Source: Candidatus Margulisiibacteriota bacterium (GTDB taxonomy: Bacteria > Margulisbacteria > Termititenacia > Termititenacales > Termititenacaceae). Taken from it: a stretch of 48,253 nucleotides of DNA. A program made the position numbers and the translations under genes. Where the stretch lies: positions 1-48,253 of the forward strand of contig JAITIS010000045.1 in the NCBI GenBank assembly GCA_031279305.1, given 5' to 3'. Below the pieces are notes generated by a model that saw only the letters and a list, made by a program, of their open reading frames with translations, had not been told where the DNA came from and made no database searches. Of the stretch, positions 37,227 to 46,156 are shown piece after piece; positions within the stretch are counted from its first letter, which is position 1, and each line of letters starts with the position of its first letter.

Positions 37227-39437
37227 ATGCGCGCTGTATTTCAGATCGGCGGTATGTCCTGCGCGGCCTGCGCCAGACATATCGAAAAAGCTATCGGTCG
37301 GTTGTCCGGCGTGGCGAGCGTTTTTGTCAATCTGGCTGCGGAACAGGCCACGGTTGTTTATGACGAAAATCGTTTGGACGCCGCGCGAATCGCCGCCGCA
37401 GTCAGTCAGGCCGGCTATCGGGCAGATGCGGCAAAAGACGCGGACGGTAAAAATTTGTTTCCGCTCTGGCCGGACTTTTTGGCCGCGGCGTTTTTTACCC
37501 TGCCTCTTTTCTATATCGCAATGGCGCCGATGCTCGGTCTGCCCCTGCCCGCGCTGCTCGATCCGGTCGGGCGCGCCCGGACTTACGCTCTGCTGGAGCT
37601 GGCGCTGACCCTGCCGGTAGTGCTGGCCGGGCGCCGTTTTTACACCGGTGGTTTTCGGGCGCTGCTGGTCTTCAGTCCCAATATGGATTCCCTGATTGCC
37701 GTGGGCACTTCCGCGGCGCTGATCTACAGCTTATACAATGTATATGTAGTTTTGCAGGGTGGTTATCACGCGGCGCATTCACTGTATTTTGAGACGGCGG
37801 CTCTGATCATCACGCTGGTGCTTTTGGGCAAGGCCCTGGAGACGTTTTCCAAAAAGCGCGCCGGCGCGGCGCTGAAAACCCTGCTGCAGCTAGCTCCCGC
37901 GACAGCGTTGGTTTGGCGCGATGATACGGAAATTACCCTGCCGCTGGCGGAGGTAAAAATAGGCGATATTCTGGTTGTCAAACCCGGCGCGAAAATCCCG
38001 GTGGACGGCACGGTGCTGGATGGACAAACCGCGGTGGACGAATCTATGCTCACCGGCGAAAGCGCGCCGGCGGATAAAAAAGCGGGCGATCCGGTTTATG
38101 CCGCCACTTTGAACACTTACGGAGTCTTGCGCTTCCGCGCGGAAAAAATCGGCGCCGGCACGGCTCTGGCGCAGATTATTAGACTAGTCGAAGAGGCGCA
38201 AAGTTCACGCGCGCCTATTGCCAGACTGGCGGACACGGTTTCCGGCTATTTTGTGCCGGCAGTCTGCCTGATCGCCGCGCTGGCCGGGATCGGCTGGTAT
38301 GCCGCCGGAGCCGGTCTGGAGTTTGCGCTCACTATATTTATCTCTGTGCTGGTCATTGCCTGTCCCTGCGCGCTCGGTCTGGCTACTCCTATGGCGGTGC
38401 TGGCGGCCTCTGGCAGAGGCGCGGAGTGCGGCATACTGATCAAAAGCGGCGCGGCGCTGGAGGCCTTGAGCGCGGTGGACACGGTGGTTTTGGATAAGAC
38501 AGGCACGCTGACCTCAGGTCGTCCAGCAGTGACAGGCATCTGGCCGGCAGAGGGCGTCGAGCCAGATCAGCTCCTGCAGCTGGCTGCGGCGGCGGAAAAA
38601 AATTCAGAGCATCCGCTCGGACAGGCTGTGGCGCGCTATGCAGAACAAAAAAAACTGCCGCCGCTGGCTGCGGCGGATTTTGCCGCGCTGGCCGGCAGCG
38701 GCGTGGAAGCCAAAGTTTACACTGTGTCTGTTCTGCTCGGCAGCCGGGATTTGCTGGAGAAACGCGGGATCAAGCCCGGCGGCGCCGCGCGCGCCGCGAA
38801 ATTGGCCGCGGCAGGCCGGACGCCGGTATTCGCGGCGGTGAATGGCAAATATGCCGGGATCATCGCCCTAGCGGATGAATTAAAACCGGATAGCCGGCCA
38901 GCTGTGGAGTATCTACAAAAAGCCGGCGTAAATGTCGTGATGCTCACCGGTGACAATGCCCGCACCGCCGCCGCGGTGGCGGCTCAGGCCGGCATCACCG
39001 ATGTTTTGGCCGGCGTCCTGCCGCAGGACAAAGCCGCGGAAATAAAAAAACTCCAGTCCGCCGGCCGCCGGGTGGCTATGGTGGGCGACGGTATCAATGA
39101 TGCTCCCGCTCTGGCGCAGGCCGATGTAGGCGTGGCCATAGGCACCGGCACGGATGTGGCGGTAGAGTCGGCGGATGTTGTCCTGATGCGCGGCGAGCTT
39201 TGGGGCGCGCCGGCCGCGCTGGATTTGAGCCGGCGGACTATGCGCAATATCAAGCAAAATCTCTGCTGGGCTTTTGGCTACAATATGCTTGGCCTGCCTG
39301 CCGCCGCTGGACTGCTGCATATCTGGGGCGGCCCGCTGCTGACACCGGCGCTGGCGGCGGCGGCAATGAGTTTTAGTTCGCTGTCTGTTGTGGCTAACGC
39401 TCTGCGCCTGCGCCGCTGCCGGCCGGCAAGACGATAA
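37227..39437 (+). CDS. copA: Copper-translocating P1B-type ATPase CopA
   Basis: A 736-residue copper ATPase. There is one N-terminal heavy-metal domain with GGMSCAACARHIEKAI (CxxC), eight predicted membrane helices, TGES, the membrane copper motif CPC in VIACPCALGLATPMAV, the phosphorylation site DKTGTLTSGRP, SEHPLG and GDGINDAPALAQAD. It exports Cu(I) from the cytoplasm. It differs sharply from the divergent ATPase at 25357-28080, which lacks the metal domain and has changed core residues. It is divergent from the RelA/SpoT-like gene and lies only 2 bases from the convergent repeat protein. No CopZ or CsoR is adjacent. Confidence 0.95.
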   Translation: MRAVFQIGGMSCAACARHIEKAIGRLSGVASVFVNLAAEQATVVYDENRLDAARIAAAVSQAGYRADAAKDADGKNLFPLWPDFLAAAFFTLPLFYIAMAPMLGLPLPALLDPVGRARTYALLELALTLPVVLAGRRFYTGGFRALLVFSPNMDSLIAVGTSAALIYSLYNVYVVLQGGYHAAHSLYFETAALIITLVLLGKALETFSKKRAGAALKTLLQLAPATALVWRDDTEITLPLAEVKIGDILVVKPGAKIPVDGTVLDGQTAVDESMLTGESAPADKKAGDPVYAATLNTYGVLRFRAEKIGAGTALAQIIRLVEEAQSSRAPIARLADTVSGYFVPAVCLIAALAGIGWYAAGAGLEFALTIFISVLVIACPCALGLATPMAVLAASGRGAECGILIKSGAALEALSAVDTVVLDKTGTLTSGRPAVTGIWPAEGVEPDQLLQLAAAAEKNSEHPLGQAVARYAEQKKLPPLAAADFAALAGSGVEAKVYTVSVLLGSRDLLEKRGIKPGGAARAAKLAAAGRTPVFAAVNGKYAGIIALADELKPDSRPAVEYLQKAGVNVVMLTGDNARTAAAVAAQAGITDVLAGVLPQDKAAEIKKLQSAGRRVAMVGDGINDAPALAQADVGVAIGTGTDVAVESADVVLMRGELWGAPAALDLSRRTMRNIKQNLCWAFGYNMLGLPAAAGLLHIWGGPLLTPALAAAAMSFSSLSVVANALRLRRCRPARR

Positions 39438-39439
39438 GA

Positions 39440-41080
39440 CTATACGGAAATATAACCGCCGGTCAGTTCTTGTTCCGCCTTTTGACTGATTTCCTGCAGC
39501 AATTTTTGGGTTTCCGGTGAAATATCGCGCAGAGCTTTGCGCAGGACGCGGATCACATTGCGTCTGTAGGCTAACGGCGCATACCACCAACGCGCGCCAA
39601 TTTCTCTGTATAACGCGGGCAGATCCCGCGCCGCGTCGGTTTTGATAAAAGCCAGGGCGACTAGCGCGTCGTTTATCAGCGGGCGGTTTTCCGGCGTGAG
39701 TCTGGTATGCATCAGCAGGTTTTTTATTTCTGCGTAGCGCGCGGAAAACTCCAGACAGTACCAGATAAAAGTATTTTGGATATATTCCGCCTGCAGTTCC
39801 TGCAGCAGTTTTTGCAGAACCACGGCTTTGCCCAGATCGGCGGGATTTTCCAGCGCGGCGATGTAGGCGGCTAACAGCTCTTGTTTGTCGTCCGTCTGTA
39901 TGGCCAGCCGGAGAATTATGTCTCCGGCCTCCGCCAGCGTGCGCAGTTTGACCCGGCTGTGCTGTTCCTCCGGATCTTTGGGAACGCGTGGCGGGGTTTT
40001 GCGGCGGCCAAAATTAGTCTGCTTTTTGAGCAGAGTGGAGAGATCGAGTATATTCCAGTAAAGGGTGTGCTCAACGGCGGCCTGTTTTTCCGCGGCGGTA
40101 AAATTATTTTCTTTTATTTTGCTATGTTTAGGCGCTCTGTCCGGGGCATTGTAGCCGTCTAAGTTGAACCCGTTGGTCGGATCAGTTTGAAAACCGCCTA
40201 ACAGGCTGGCGCCCAGCCGCAGATAATCCCGGTGCTGAATAATGCGCCGTGGTTTTTGCGCCGCCGGTTTTTCCTGTTCCATAGTCGCTTTGCGCGTGTC
40301 CAGATGTCTCCGGCGCGGCCTGACCGGCGCGGCGTCTAATTCAGCCAGCGCTTTTTCTCTGGCGTATTTTTCCGCCGCCTCTTTTTGCCGCAGAGTTGGC
40401 GTGCGCTTTAGGATATCAAATGCCGCCTGCAATTCCGCCGAGGCAAATTTTTCTCCGTCGTGAAAATCGATGTAATTTATTTCCCAGGCCAGCGCGTATT
40501 CGTCAGGGTCGGTTTCGCTGTAGTCCGGCGCATAGCCGTGCCGGTCGATAAAATCCTGCGCGGCTTTGATCAGATCCGCGCCGTATATTTCCGTATGCGA
40601 CGGCGTGTTATGCAGGAGGCTCTGCCAGAGCTCCAGTTGTTTGGCGGTTTTAAATTTAGGAGTTTTGTACCTATTCAATGCCTCGATACGTTTGGCCAGC
40701 GCGCTCTCGGCTTCCTCTTCCGTCGTTATATTTTGCTTGTACAGCACGCGCGGCTTGTAACCGTAAACCCGCACAAAATCCTGAAATTCCCGCAGCAGCG
40801 CGGCGTTTTGTTTCTCTATGTAGCTCGGAGTTTCGGCGCTGATGCGGTCATATATTTCTTGTTCCGCAGTGTTCAGCTCTATTTTGCCGGTCTTGATATC
40901 TTTGAGCAGTATCCAGAAATTGCGTTCAGACTGGCTGGTTTTATTGTGGTCGTCGTCATAGTAGCGGGGAAAACCCTCCGCGGCGCGGGTGAATTCTTCC
41001 GCCGCGCGCAGTTTCTCTGTCAGAGAAAGTTTTTTCCAGCTGGTTTGTTCTTTTTTATCGGAAATAATTTTGGCCAGCAT
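39440..41080 (-). CDS. Protein with three tandem ~70-residue repeats, unknown function
   Basis: A 546-residue protein. The N-terminal 240 residues contain three copies of one unit at about 24-94, 95-168 and 169-240. Each opens with a helix ending in a Gly-x-x-Pro turn (LRAAEEFTRAAEGFPR, LLREFQDFVRVYGYKPR, LIKAAQDFIDRHGYAP), then an acidic stretch, a helix, and a closing TPS/TPT turn (AETPSYIE, NTPSHTE, RTPTLRQ). They faintly recall helicase-associated (HA) repeats, but this is not secure. The middle (250-350) is basic and disordered. The C-terminal 180 residues are helical. No signal or membrane segment is seen. TATAAT at 41088-41093 lies 7 bases before the ATG, with no Shine-Dalgarno sequence. 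Confidence 0.7.
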   Translation of the reverse strand: MLAKIISDKKEQTSWKKLSLTEKLRAAEEFTRAAEGFPRYYDDDHNKTSQSERNFWILLKDIKTGKIELNTAEQEIYDRISAETPSYIEKQNAALLREFQDFVRVYGYKPRVLYKQNITTEEEAESALAKRIEALNRYKTPKFKTAKQLELWQSLLHNTPSHTEIYGADLIKAAQDFIDRHGYAPDYSETDPDEYALAWEINYIDFHDGEKFASAELQAAFDILKRTPTLRQKEAAEKYAREKALAELDAAPVRPRRRHLDTRKATMEQEKPAAQKPRRIIQHRDYLRLGASLLGGFQTDPTNGFNLDGYNAPDRAPKHSKIKENNFTAAEKQAAVEHTLYWNILDLSTLLKKQTNFGRRKTPPRVPKDPEEQHSRVKLRTLAEAGDIILRLAIQTDDKQELLAAYIAALENPADLGKAVVLQKLLQELQAEYIQNTFIWYCLEFSARYAEIKNLLMHTRLTPENRPLINDALVALAFIKTDAARDLPALYREIGARWWYAPLAYRRNVIRVLRKALRDISPETQKLLQEISQKAEQELTGGYISV

Positions 41081-41312
41081 AGTCTTTATTATACTCGCAA
41101 GAAAATAAAAAATGTTGCGATTTTTTAGGCAAAATTGGCTAACTAATTCGGCCTTGTTGATTTCTGATCGTTTGAATAATCACAGTTATAATTAAATCAC
41201 TCCGGCCACTGTTTTACGTATATGAATAATTTTAATAATCCGGCCTAAAGTAAAAGCGCTGTAGCAATCGCTCCGACTTATTTTTGCGGGTTTATGTTAG
41301 TATTGATTGTGT

Positions 41313-41389
41313 GTCCCCGTAGCTCAGCTGGATAGAGCGAGCGCCTCCTAAGCGCTAGGTCGCACGTTCGACTCGTGTCGGGGACGCCA
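41313..41389 (+). tRNA. tRNA-Arg (anticodon CCT)
   Basis: 77 bases with encoded CCA. The acceptor is GTCCCCG / CGGGGAC, the anticodon stem is AGCGC / GCGCT with loop CTCCTAA (reads AGG), and the T arm is GCACG TTCGACT CGTGT. A degenerate copy of its 3' end lies about 55 to 95 bases further on. Confidence 0.95.
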
Positions 41390-41442
41390 AGCATAGCGCA
41401 ATCAATTGCTGTTTGTGTGACGGACAACAAGTTCTGGCCTGT

Positions 41443-41482
41443 TCGAGCGCGCCAGCGCGGAGTCTCGTGCCGGATACGCCAG
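41443..41482 (+). repeat. Degenerate copy of the tRNA-Arg 3' end
   Basis: GTTCGA, a 16-base GC-rich insert, then CTCGTGCCGGATACGCCA resembles the tRNA-Arg tail GTTCGACTCGTGTCGGGGACGCCA, including the terminal CCA. It lies downstream of the intact tRNA with no gene between, much like the cleaner duplication after tRNA-Thr(CGT). Confidence 0.5.
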
Positions 41483-41545
41483 TTAAAAACAATTCAAATT
41501 TTAACTAAAAAATTATTGTATTTAACTTAAATCTAATGTTAAACT
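41481..41545 (+). promoter_or_regulatory. Promoter and GTTAAA half-sites upstream of the sugar transporter
   Basis: AGTTAAAA (41481-41488), ten bases, TTTTAACT (41499-41506) is a perfect inverted repeat. TTTAAC (41521-41526) and GTTAAA (41538-41543) form a second pair. A possible promoter is TTGTAT (41516-41521), 18 bases, TAAACT (41540-41545), overlapping the second pair. Clustered GTTAAA half-sites over a promoter suggest a repressor site, but the AT-rich setting makes chance possible. Confidence 0.4.
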
Positions 41546-41589
41546 ATTTTGTCTTATTTATTAAGATTATTCCGGAAGGAGTTTTCACG

Positions 41590-42927
41590 ATGAAAAAGTT
41601 TTTTACGGTTTTCGTAAGTGTTTTGCTGTGCCTGACGCTTTGGGGCTGCGGCGGCGGAGACAGCGGCAAAACCAAACTGGTGATGTGGATTATGCCCAAT
41701 TCACAGGAGCCGGTGAACGATCTCCAGCAGATTTTGCGGCCTTTTCTTAATAAAAATCCTGACATCGAAGTGGAAGTCGTATCGCTGGATTGGGGTTCAG
41801 CTTGGCAGAAAATCACCACCGCCGCCACGTCCAAAGACGCTCCGGATATTGTGCAGCTTGGCTCGACTTGGGTGGGCGCGATTGCTTCAATGGGCGCTAT
41901 GTATGATGTTTCCGCCAACATCGCGGCAGCCGGCGGCGGCAAAAATCTGTTTGTGGATTCCGCTTGGGCGACCTCCGGCATTATCGGCTCCCCGGAGGTT
42001 ATCGCTGTGCCGTGGATTGTGGATGTGCGCGTGATGTTTTACCGCACGGATGTTTTCCGCCGGCTGGGATTGACCGCCAAAGACGTGGCGACTTGGAGAG
42101 ATTTTGAGGCGGCGTTAGCCAAAATTAAGGCCGCCCGGCTGTTCATCGACAATAAAAAAATCGAACCGCTCGGCATTACCGGCAAAAACGACTGGAACGT
42201 TATTCATAATCTAGTGCCTTGGATTTGGTCCGGCGGCGGCGAGCTGTTAAACGGCGACCACAGCGCCAGCGCGATTAACGGCTCGGGCGCGCAAAGAGGC
42301 TTGCTGTTTTACATCGATCTTATCAAAAAGGGCTTTGTGCCGATACAGTGTCTGGAGCAAAACAGCAGCCAGATATCCTCGGATTTCAACAACGGTCATT
42401 ACGCCATCATTTTTGACGGTCCGTATCAGCTCAAAGGAATGACCACTCCGCCGGAACGCGGCGGCGGCGGCGGCACTTTTGTGGCTAAAAATTTTGCCGT
42501 GGCTCCCTATCCAGCCGGGCCGGCTGGCCGTTTCGCTTTTTGCGGCGGCAGCAATCTGGCGATTTTCAAATCTTCAAAAAACAAAGAAGCGGCGTGGAAA
42601 GTCGTGCAGTACCTGACCACGGATGACCGCGCGCAGGTGGCTTATTCCCAGCTGACTGGATTTTTGCCGGCCAAGCGCACGTCTTTTGATAATCCGTATT
42701 TCACCAATGATCCCTTCCGCAAAGTTTTTTCCGACGCGGTGAAAGTCTCCAAAGCCTATCCCTGCATTCCGGCTTGGGGGCCGATTGAAACGGTGGTTTT
42801 GACCAGGCGTTTTGGCCTGATGTGGAGCGACGTGGTCAAGGATCCAGAAGGATTCAGCCAGTTAAAGCTCAAATCCCATCTGGATGCGGCCAAACAAGAA
42901 ATGGATATAATGCTGGAAAGAAAATAA
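41590..42927 (+). CDS. Sugar ABC transporter substrate-binding lipoprotein
   Basis: 445 residues from the ATG at 41590, set by GGAAGGAG. The signal MKKFFTVFVSVLLCLTLWGC ends in lipobox LWGC, so the protein is membrane-tethered. The mature part is a family 1 (MalE-like) solute-binding protein: KLVMWIMPNSQEPVNDLQQI, APDIVQLGSTWVGAIASMG, VPWIVDVRVMFYRTDVF and FCGGSNLAIFKSSKNKEAAW. It delivers a sugar or oligosaccharide to the two permeases that follow (4-base gap). The convergent GH116 glycosidase suggests a beta-glucoside- or glycan-derived ligand, but the sequence does not fix it. Confidence 0.93.
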   Translation: MKKFFTVFVSVLLCLTLWGCGGGDSGKTKLVMWIMPNSQEPVNDLQQILRPFLNKNPDIEVEVVSLDWGSAWQKITTAATSKDAPDIVQLGSTWVGAIASMGAMYDVSANIAAAGGGKNLFVDSAWATSGIIGSPEVIAVPWIVDVRVMFYRTDVFRRLGLTAKDVATWRDFEAALAKIKAARLFIDNKKIEPLGITGKNDWNVIHNLVPWIWSGGGELLNGDHSASAINGSGAQRGLLFYIDLIKKGFVPIQCLEQNSSQISSDFNNGHYAIIFDGPYQLKGMTTPPERGGGGGTFVAKNFAVAPYPAGPAGRFAFCGGSNLAIFKSSKNKEAAWKVVQYLTTDDRAQVAYSQLTGFLPAKRTSFDNPYFTNDPFRKVFSDAVKVSKAYPCIPAWGPIETVVLTRRFGLMWSDVVKDPEGFSQLKLKSHLDAAKQEMDIMLERK

Positions 42928-42931
42928 ACGA

Positions 42932-44266
42932 ATGGCAGATAAAAAATTTAGAGAAGAACTGATCGAGGCCAGCAAAGGCATATTAAACATAGAGTTAAGC
43001 ATCTTTGCCAACTTCGACAAACTGAAACATAAGATTAAATTCAGCATCAAGCGGCAGTTTTCGCAGCAGGTGCGCGACTATTACGCGAAAAACCGCCGGA
43101 TTTACAAGCCGATCATTCAGTTTTTCCTGATGTTAGCTTATCTGGCCTGCATCGCGCTGGTCAGCGCTCTGGGGTTATGGCTGGGCGGGTTGCTCGGACG
43201 GGACACGCCGGGGATTATCTTAAAAATTACGCTGGGTTTAGCCTGCGCGCTGGCTGATCTTTTTCTGGCCGTGTTGCTGGTCGGCACGCTGGATCGTTTT
43301 TTGAGCCGCTATCAATCTTTCCGCGAAAATAAACTAGCCTATATATTTATTTCTCCCGCGGTGTTCTGCCTGATTCTCCTGCATTTTCTGCCGCTGTTGC
43401 AGGGCGTCTGGATGTCGATGCTCAAGCTCGATCAGTTTACTTTCAGCCAGTATCTGGGCGCGCCATTTATAGGTTTGAGCAATTACAAAGATATTGTGCT
43501 GGGTCTTTTTAATCCGGAGTCCCCGGTCGGCTTTGGCTTTTTGAAAGCCCTGCGCAACACGTTTTTTTACGCGCTGATCGTCACTTTTGGCACGCTGGGG
43601 CTCGGTATGATTGTGGCGCAGATGCTCAACCGCGCTTTCAAGGGGCGTAATATCCTGCGCGGGCTTTTTCTTTTTCCCTGGATAGTCCCGACTTTCGTGG
43701 TTGGTATGCTCTGGGGCTTTATGTGGCAGAAAGAAAACGGCATTATCAATATTATTCTCTACGATATTCTGCATCTTAATGTTTTGCTGGGCTGGTTTGG
43801 CGTCGCGGCGGAAAAACCTTTTTGGCTGATGGGCGATCCGCTTACTCTGGCGGCGATCATTGTTCCGACTATCTGGCGCGGCTGGCCGCATCCGATGTTA
43901 ATGCTTTTGGCCGGACTGCAGGGCATCTCCAATGATTATTTTGAGGCGGCGGACATCGACGGCGCCAACGGCTGGCGCAAATTTTGGTATATTACTTTTC
44001 CGCTGCTCAAACCGGTCTGGGCGATCCTGCTTTTATTCGGCCTGATTTTTAATGTGTACGCTTTCAATATCGTGTATATGATGTTCGGCAACGGCGCGGG
44101 TTTTCCCGGCGACTGGGGGGATCTGATGATGGTCAATATTTTCCGCAATTCTTTTCAGAGTTGGAATTTTGGCGCCGGAGCGGCTTTGTCCCTGATCCTG
44201 ATGACGCTGATGCTGATCGCGGTCAGCTTTTGGTACAGATTTTACCGCTCCGCGGAAGAGGGTTAG
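42932..44266 (+). CDS. Sugar ABC transporter permease 1 (MalF-like)
   Basis: A 444-residue inner-membrane permease. About 70 charged residues come first (ELIEASKGILNIELSIFANF), then two extra helices (about 65-90 and 95-120), then the six-helix core. The EAA loop that docks the ATPase is YFEAADIDGANGWRKFWYITFPLLKP, matching EAAxxDGA. WIVPTFVVGMLWGFMW is typical of MalF/UgpA relatives. The cytoplasmic extension of about 60 residues is longer than usual. It starts 4 bases after the binding protein and ends 3 bases before permease 2. No ATPase gene lies in the cluster, so a shared MsmK-like ATPase elsewhere is likely. Confidence 0.93.
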   Translation: MADKKFREELIEASKGILNIELSIFANFDKLKHKIKFSIKRQFSQQVRDYYAKNRRIYKPIIQFFLMLAYLACIALVSALGLWLGGLLGRDTPGIILKITLGLACALADLFLAVLLVGTLDRFLSRYQSFRENKLAYIFISPAVFCLILLHFLPLLQGVWMSMLKLDQFTFSQYLGAPFIGLSNYKDIVLGLFNPESPVGFGFLKALRNTFFYALIVTFGTLGLGMIVAQMLNRAFKGRNILRGLFLFPWIVPTFVVGMLWGFMWQKENGIINIILYDILHLNVLLGWFGVAAEKPFWLMGDPLTLAAIIVPTIWRGWPHPMLMLLAGLQGISNDYFEAADIDGANGWRKFWYITFPLLKPVWAILLLFGLIFNVYAFNIVYMMFGNGAGFPGDWGDLMMVNIFRNSFQSWNFGAGAALSLILMTLMLIAVSFWYRFYRSAEEG

Positions 44267-44269
44267 CCG

Positions 44270-46132
44270 ATGCTGGGATTTATCCGGGATTTTCTTAAAA
44301 TGCCCTATCACATTAAGAAAAAAGTGATGGACCGTTTTTACAATGTGTTGATGTACGGCACTCTGGCCGTGATGCTGTTTCCAATCTTCTGGATGTTTTT
44401 CAATTCTTTTATGAATAACAACGACATCGTGCAGGGCAAGATTTTTTTTCAGCGCGCGGCCAACAATGTGCTTTTGACCGAACGTATCGGCAATAGACTT
44501 TTGGTCTGCACGCGCGACGGTTCGGTCAATTATCTGGACGCCGAGACTGGCAAGTTGCTGGCGCGCAAATCTTTCAGAACCAGCAACACCAATTTTGCCG
44601 TGGACGGGCGTTATATCTGGCTGTCGTCCGCGGATAAAGGCTTGATCCGCATCGCTAAAAATAATTTTTCGGCCAAGCGGGTAAAAGCCCGCTGGGGCGG
44701 CCGCAAGCTGGATTTCAACAAAATTTCCAAAACTCTGCTGGCTGTCGATCCGGAAAATTCGCGGCTCTGGCTGACGCTCGGCTACCTTAATTATGATCTT
44801 ATTCTGGAGTATGACACTAACACGCTAAAACTCTCCTCCGTCTATAATCTGCTGGACGAGCTGACGGATTTTTATGATAAATTTTCTATCGGCAATATTT
44901 TTTATAACGGCGGGCGTCTCTATGCGGCGACCAATCTGGGCGTGGCTGTCATCGATGCGGACAAACTCCAGCTGGTGGATATTATCCGGCATCCGGATTT
45001 TGAAAATTCGGACATTCGTTATATGGACTATGACGAGGCCAGCGGAAGTTTGTTTATGAATTCGTTTTCCAAAGTGTATGCTTATCGGGACGGAGAGCTT
45101 CGGGACATCTACAATACTGTGTCCGAGGAGAGTTTTGAACAAATCGGTTATATGACCGCCGGTCCGGAGTTCATCGTGCTGGGCACCGGCAGCGGTTTTT
45201 TGCTCATAGATAAAAACGGCAGCCTGCTCAAAAGTGTGGATATTCCGCTTTTTGACGACGTGAATAAAAAAGGCAAGCTCATCAACCCCGGGCGCTATGT
45301 GAACGCTGACGTGTCTTTTGCGGATATTCAGGGGCAAAAAATATATGTCGCCACTTCTTACGGGCGTGCCGCGGTGTACAATGCCAAAACCGGAGCGGTG
45401 GATAGCACCTATCTAGTCGACCGTCCGGCTTTTTACACGCTGTTCTGGCGCAATTATATTGACCTTTTTTATAATATTGATTTTGGACTTTTCGTGCGCA
45501 ATTCTTTTATCATCTGCGGATTAACCGCCTTTTTTTCGATGATTCTGGCCACGATTACCGCTTACGCGCTGGTGCGCTTTGATTTTCCGGGCAGTAAATT
45601 TTTGAGCACGACAATCCTGTCCACGCAGATGATACCCGGCACGATGATGTTGATACCCGTGTACATTATGTTTATCAAAATCACCGAATTGACCGGGCTG
45701 CCGCTCAAGGGCACTTTTGGCGGTATGATTTTTATTTACTCGGCGTTTTTCTTGCCTTTTAGCATTTGGATTTTGCGCGGCTTTTTTGCGTCTGTGCCGG
45801 TGGCTTTGGAAGAGGCGGCCACGCTGGACGGCTGCACGCCGTTTCAGATTTTTTACAAGATCGCTCTGCCGCTGTCTATGCCGGGCATTGTGGCGACGGG
45901 CATTTATGTGTTTCTGACCGCCTGGGATGAGCTGGTTTTTGCCTGGGTGCTGACCGGCCCGCACACTATGACCATACCGGTGGGCATCCGGCTTTTTGTG
46001 GGTAATTTTCAAAACCGCTACGATCTGCTGATGGCTGCCTCCACCGTGGCCACCGTGCCGGTGATGATCTTATTTATCCTGCTGCAAAAACAAATCGTCT
46101 CCGGCTTAACCAGCGGCGCGGTGAAGGACTAG
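44270..46132 (+). CDS. Sugar ABC transporter permease 2 (MalG-like) with inserted beta-propeller
   Basis: 620 residues, more than twice the usual 270-300. Residues 26-48 form membrane helix 1 and 405-610 the remaining five helices, with EAA loop EEAATLDGCTPFQIFYKIALPLSMPG (513-538). Between them, residues about 53-385 form an extracytoplasmic insert with about seven similar units, such as NRLLVCTRDGSVNYLDAETG (75-94), GRYIWLSSADKGLIRI, SRLWLTLGYLNYDLILEYD, GRLYAATNLGVAVIDADK, EFIVLGTGSGFLLIDKNG and QKIYVATSYGRAAVYNAKTG, the pattern of a PQQ/WD-type propeller. The reading frame is continuous. The insert faces the binding protein, so docking or ligand sensing is plausible. The core permease call is firm and the propeller is inferred by eye. 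Confidence 0.9.
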   Translation: MLGFIRDFLKMPYHIKKKVMDRFYNVLMYGTLAVMLFPIFWMFFNSFMNNNDIVQGKIFFQRAANNVLLTERIGNRLLVCTRDGSVNYLDAETGKLLARKSFRTSNTNFAVDGRYIWLSSADKGLIRIAKNNFSAKRVKARWGGRKLDFNKISKTLLAVDPENSRLWLTLGYLNYDLILEYDTNTLKLSSVYNLLDELTDFYDKFSIGNIFYNGGRLYAATNLGVAVIDADKLQLVDIIRHPDFENSDIRYMDYDEASGSLFMNSFSKVYAYRDGELRDIYNTVSEESFEQIGYMTAGPEFIVLGTGSGFLLIDKNGSLLKSVDIPLFDDVNKKGKLINPGRYVNADVSFADIQGQKIYVATSYGRAAVYNAKTGAVDSTYLVDRPAFYTLFWRNYIDLFYNIDFGLFVRNSFIICGLTAFFSMILATITAYALVRFDFPGSKFLSTTILSTQMIPGTMMLIPVYIMFIKITELTGLPLKGTFGGMIFIYSAFFLPFSIWILRGFFASVPVALEEAATLDGCTPFQIFYKIALPLSMPGIVATGIYVFLTAWDELVFAWVLTGPHTMTIPVGIRLFVGNFQNRYDLLMAASTVATVPVMILFILLQKQIVSGLTSGAVKD

Positions 46133-46156
46133 CTCTGGTAACCGTTGCCGGCACAG

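Noticed and set aside
38900..39590. 225-codon minus-strand frame opposite copA
   Set aside because: Shadow of the GC-rich copA frame; no recognisable domain, while copA is complete.
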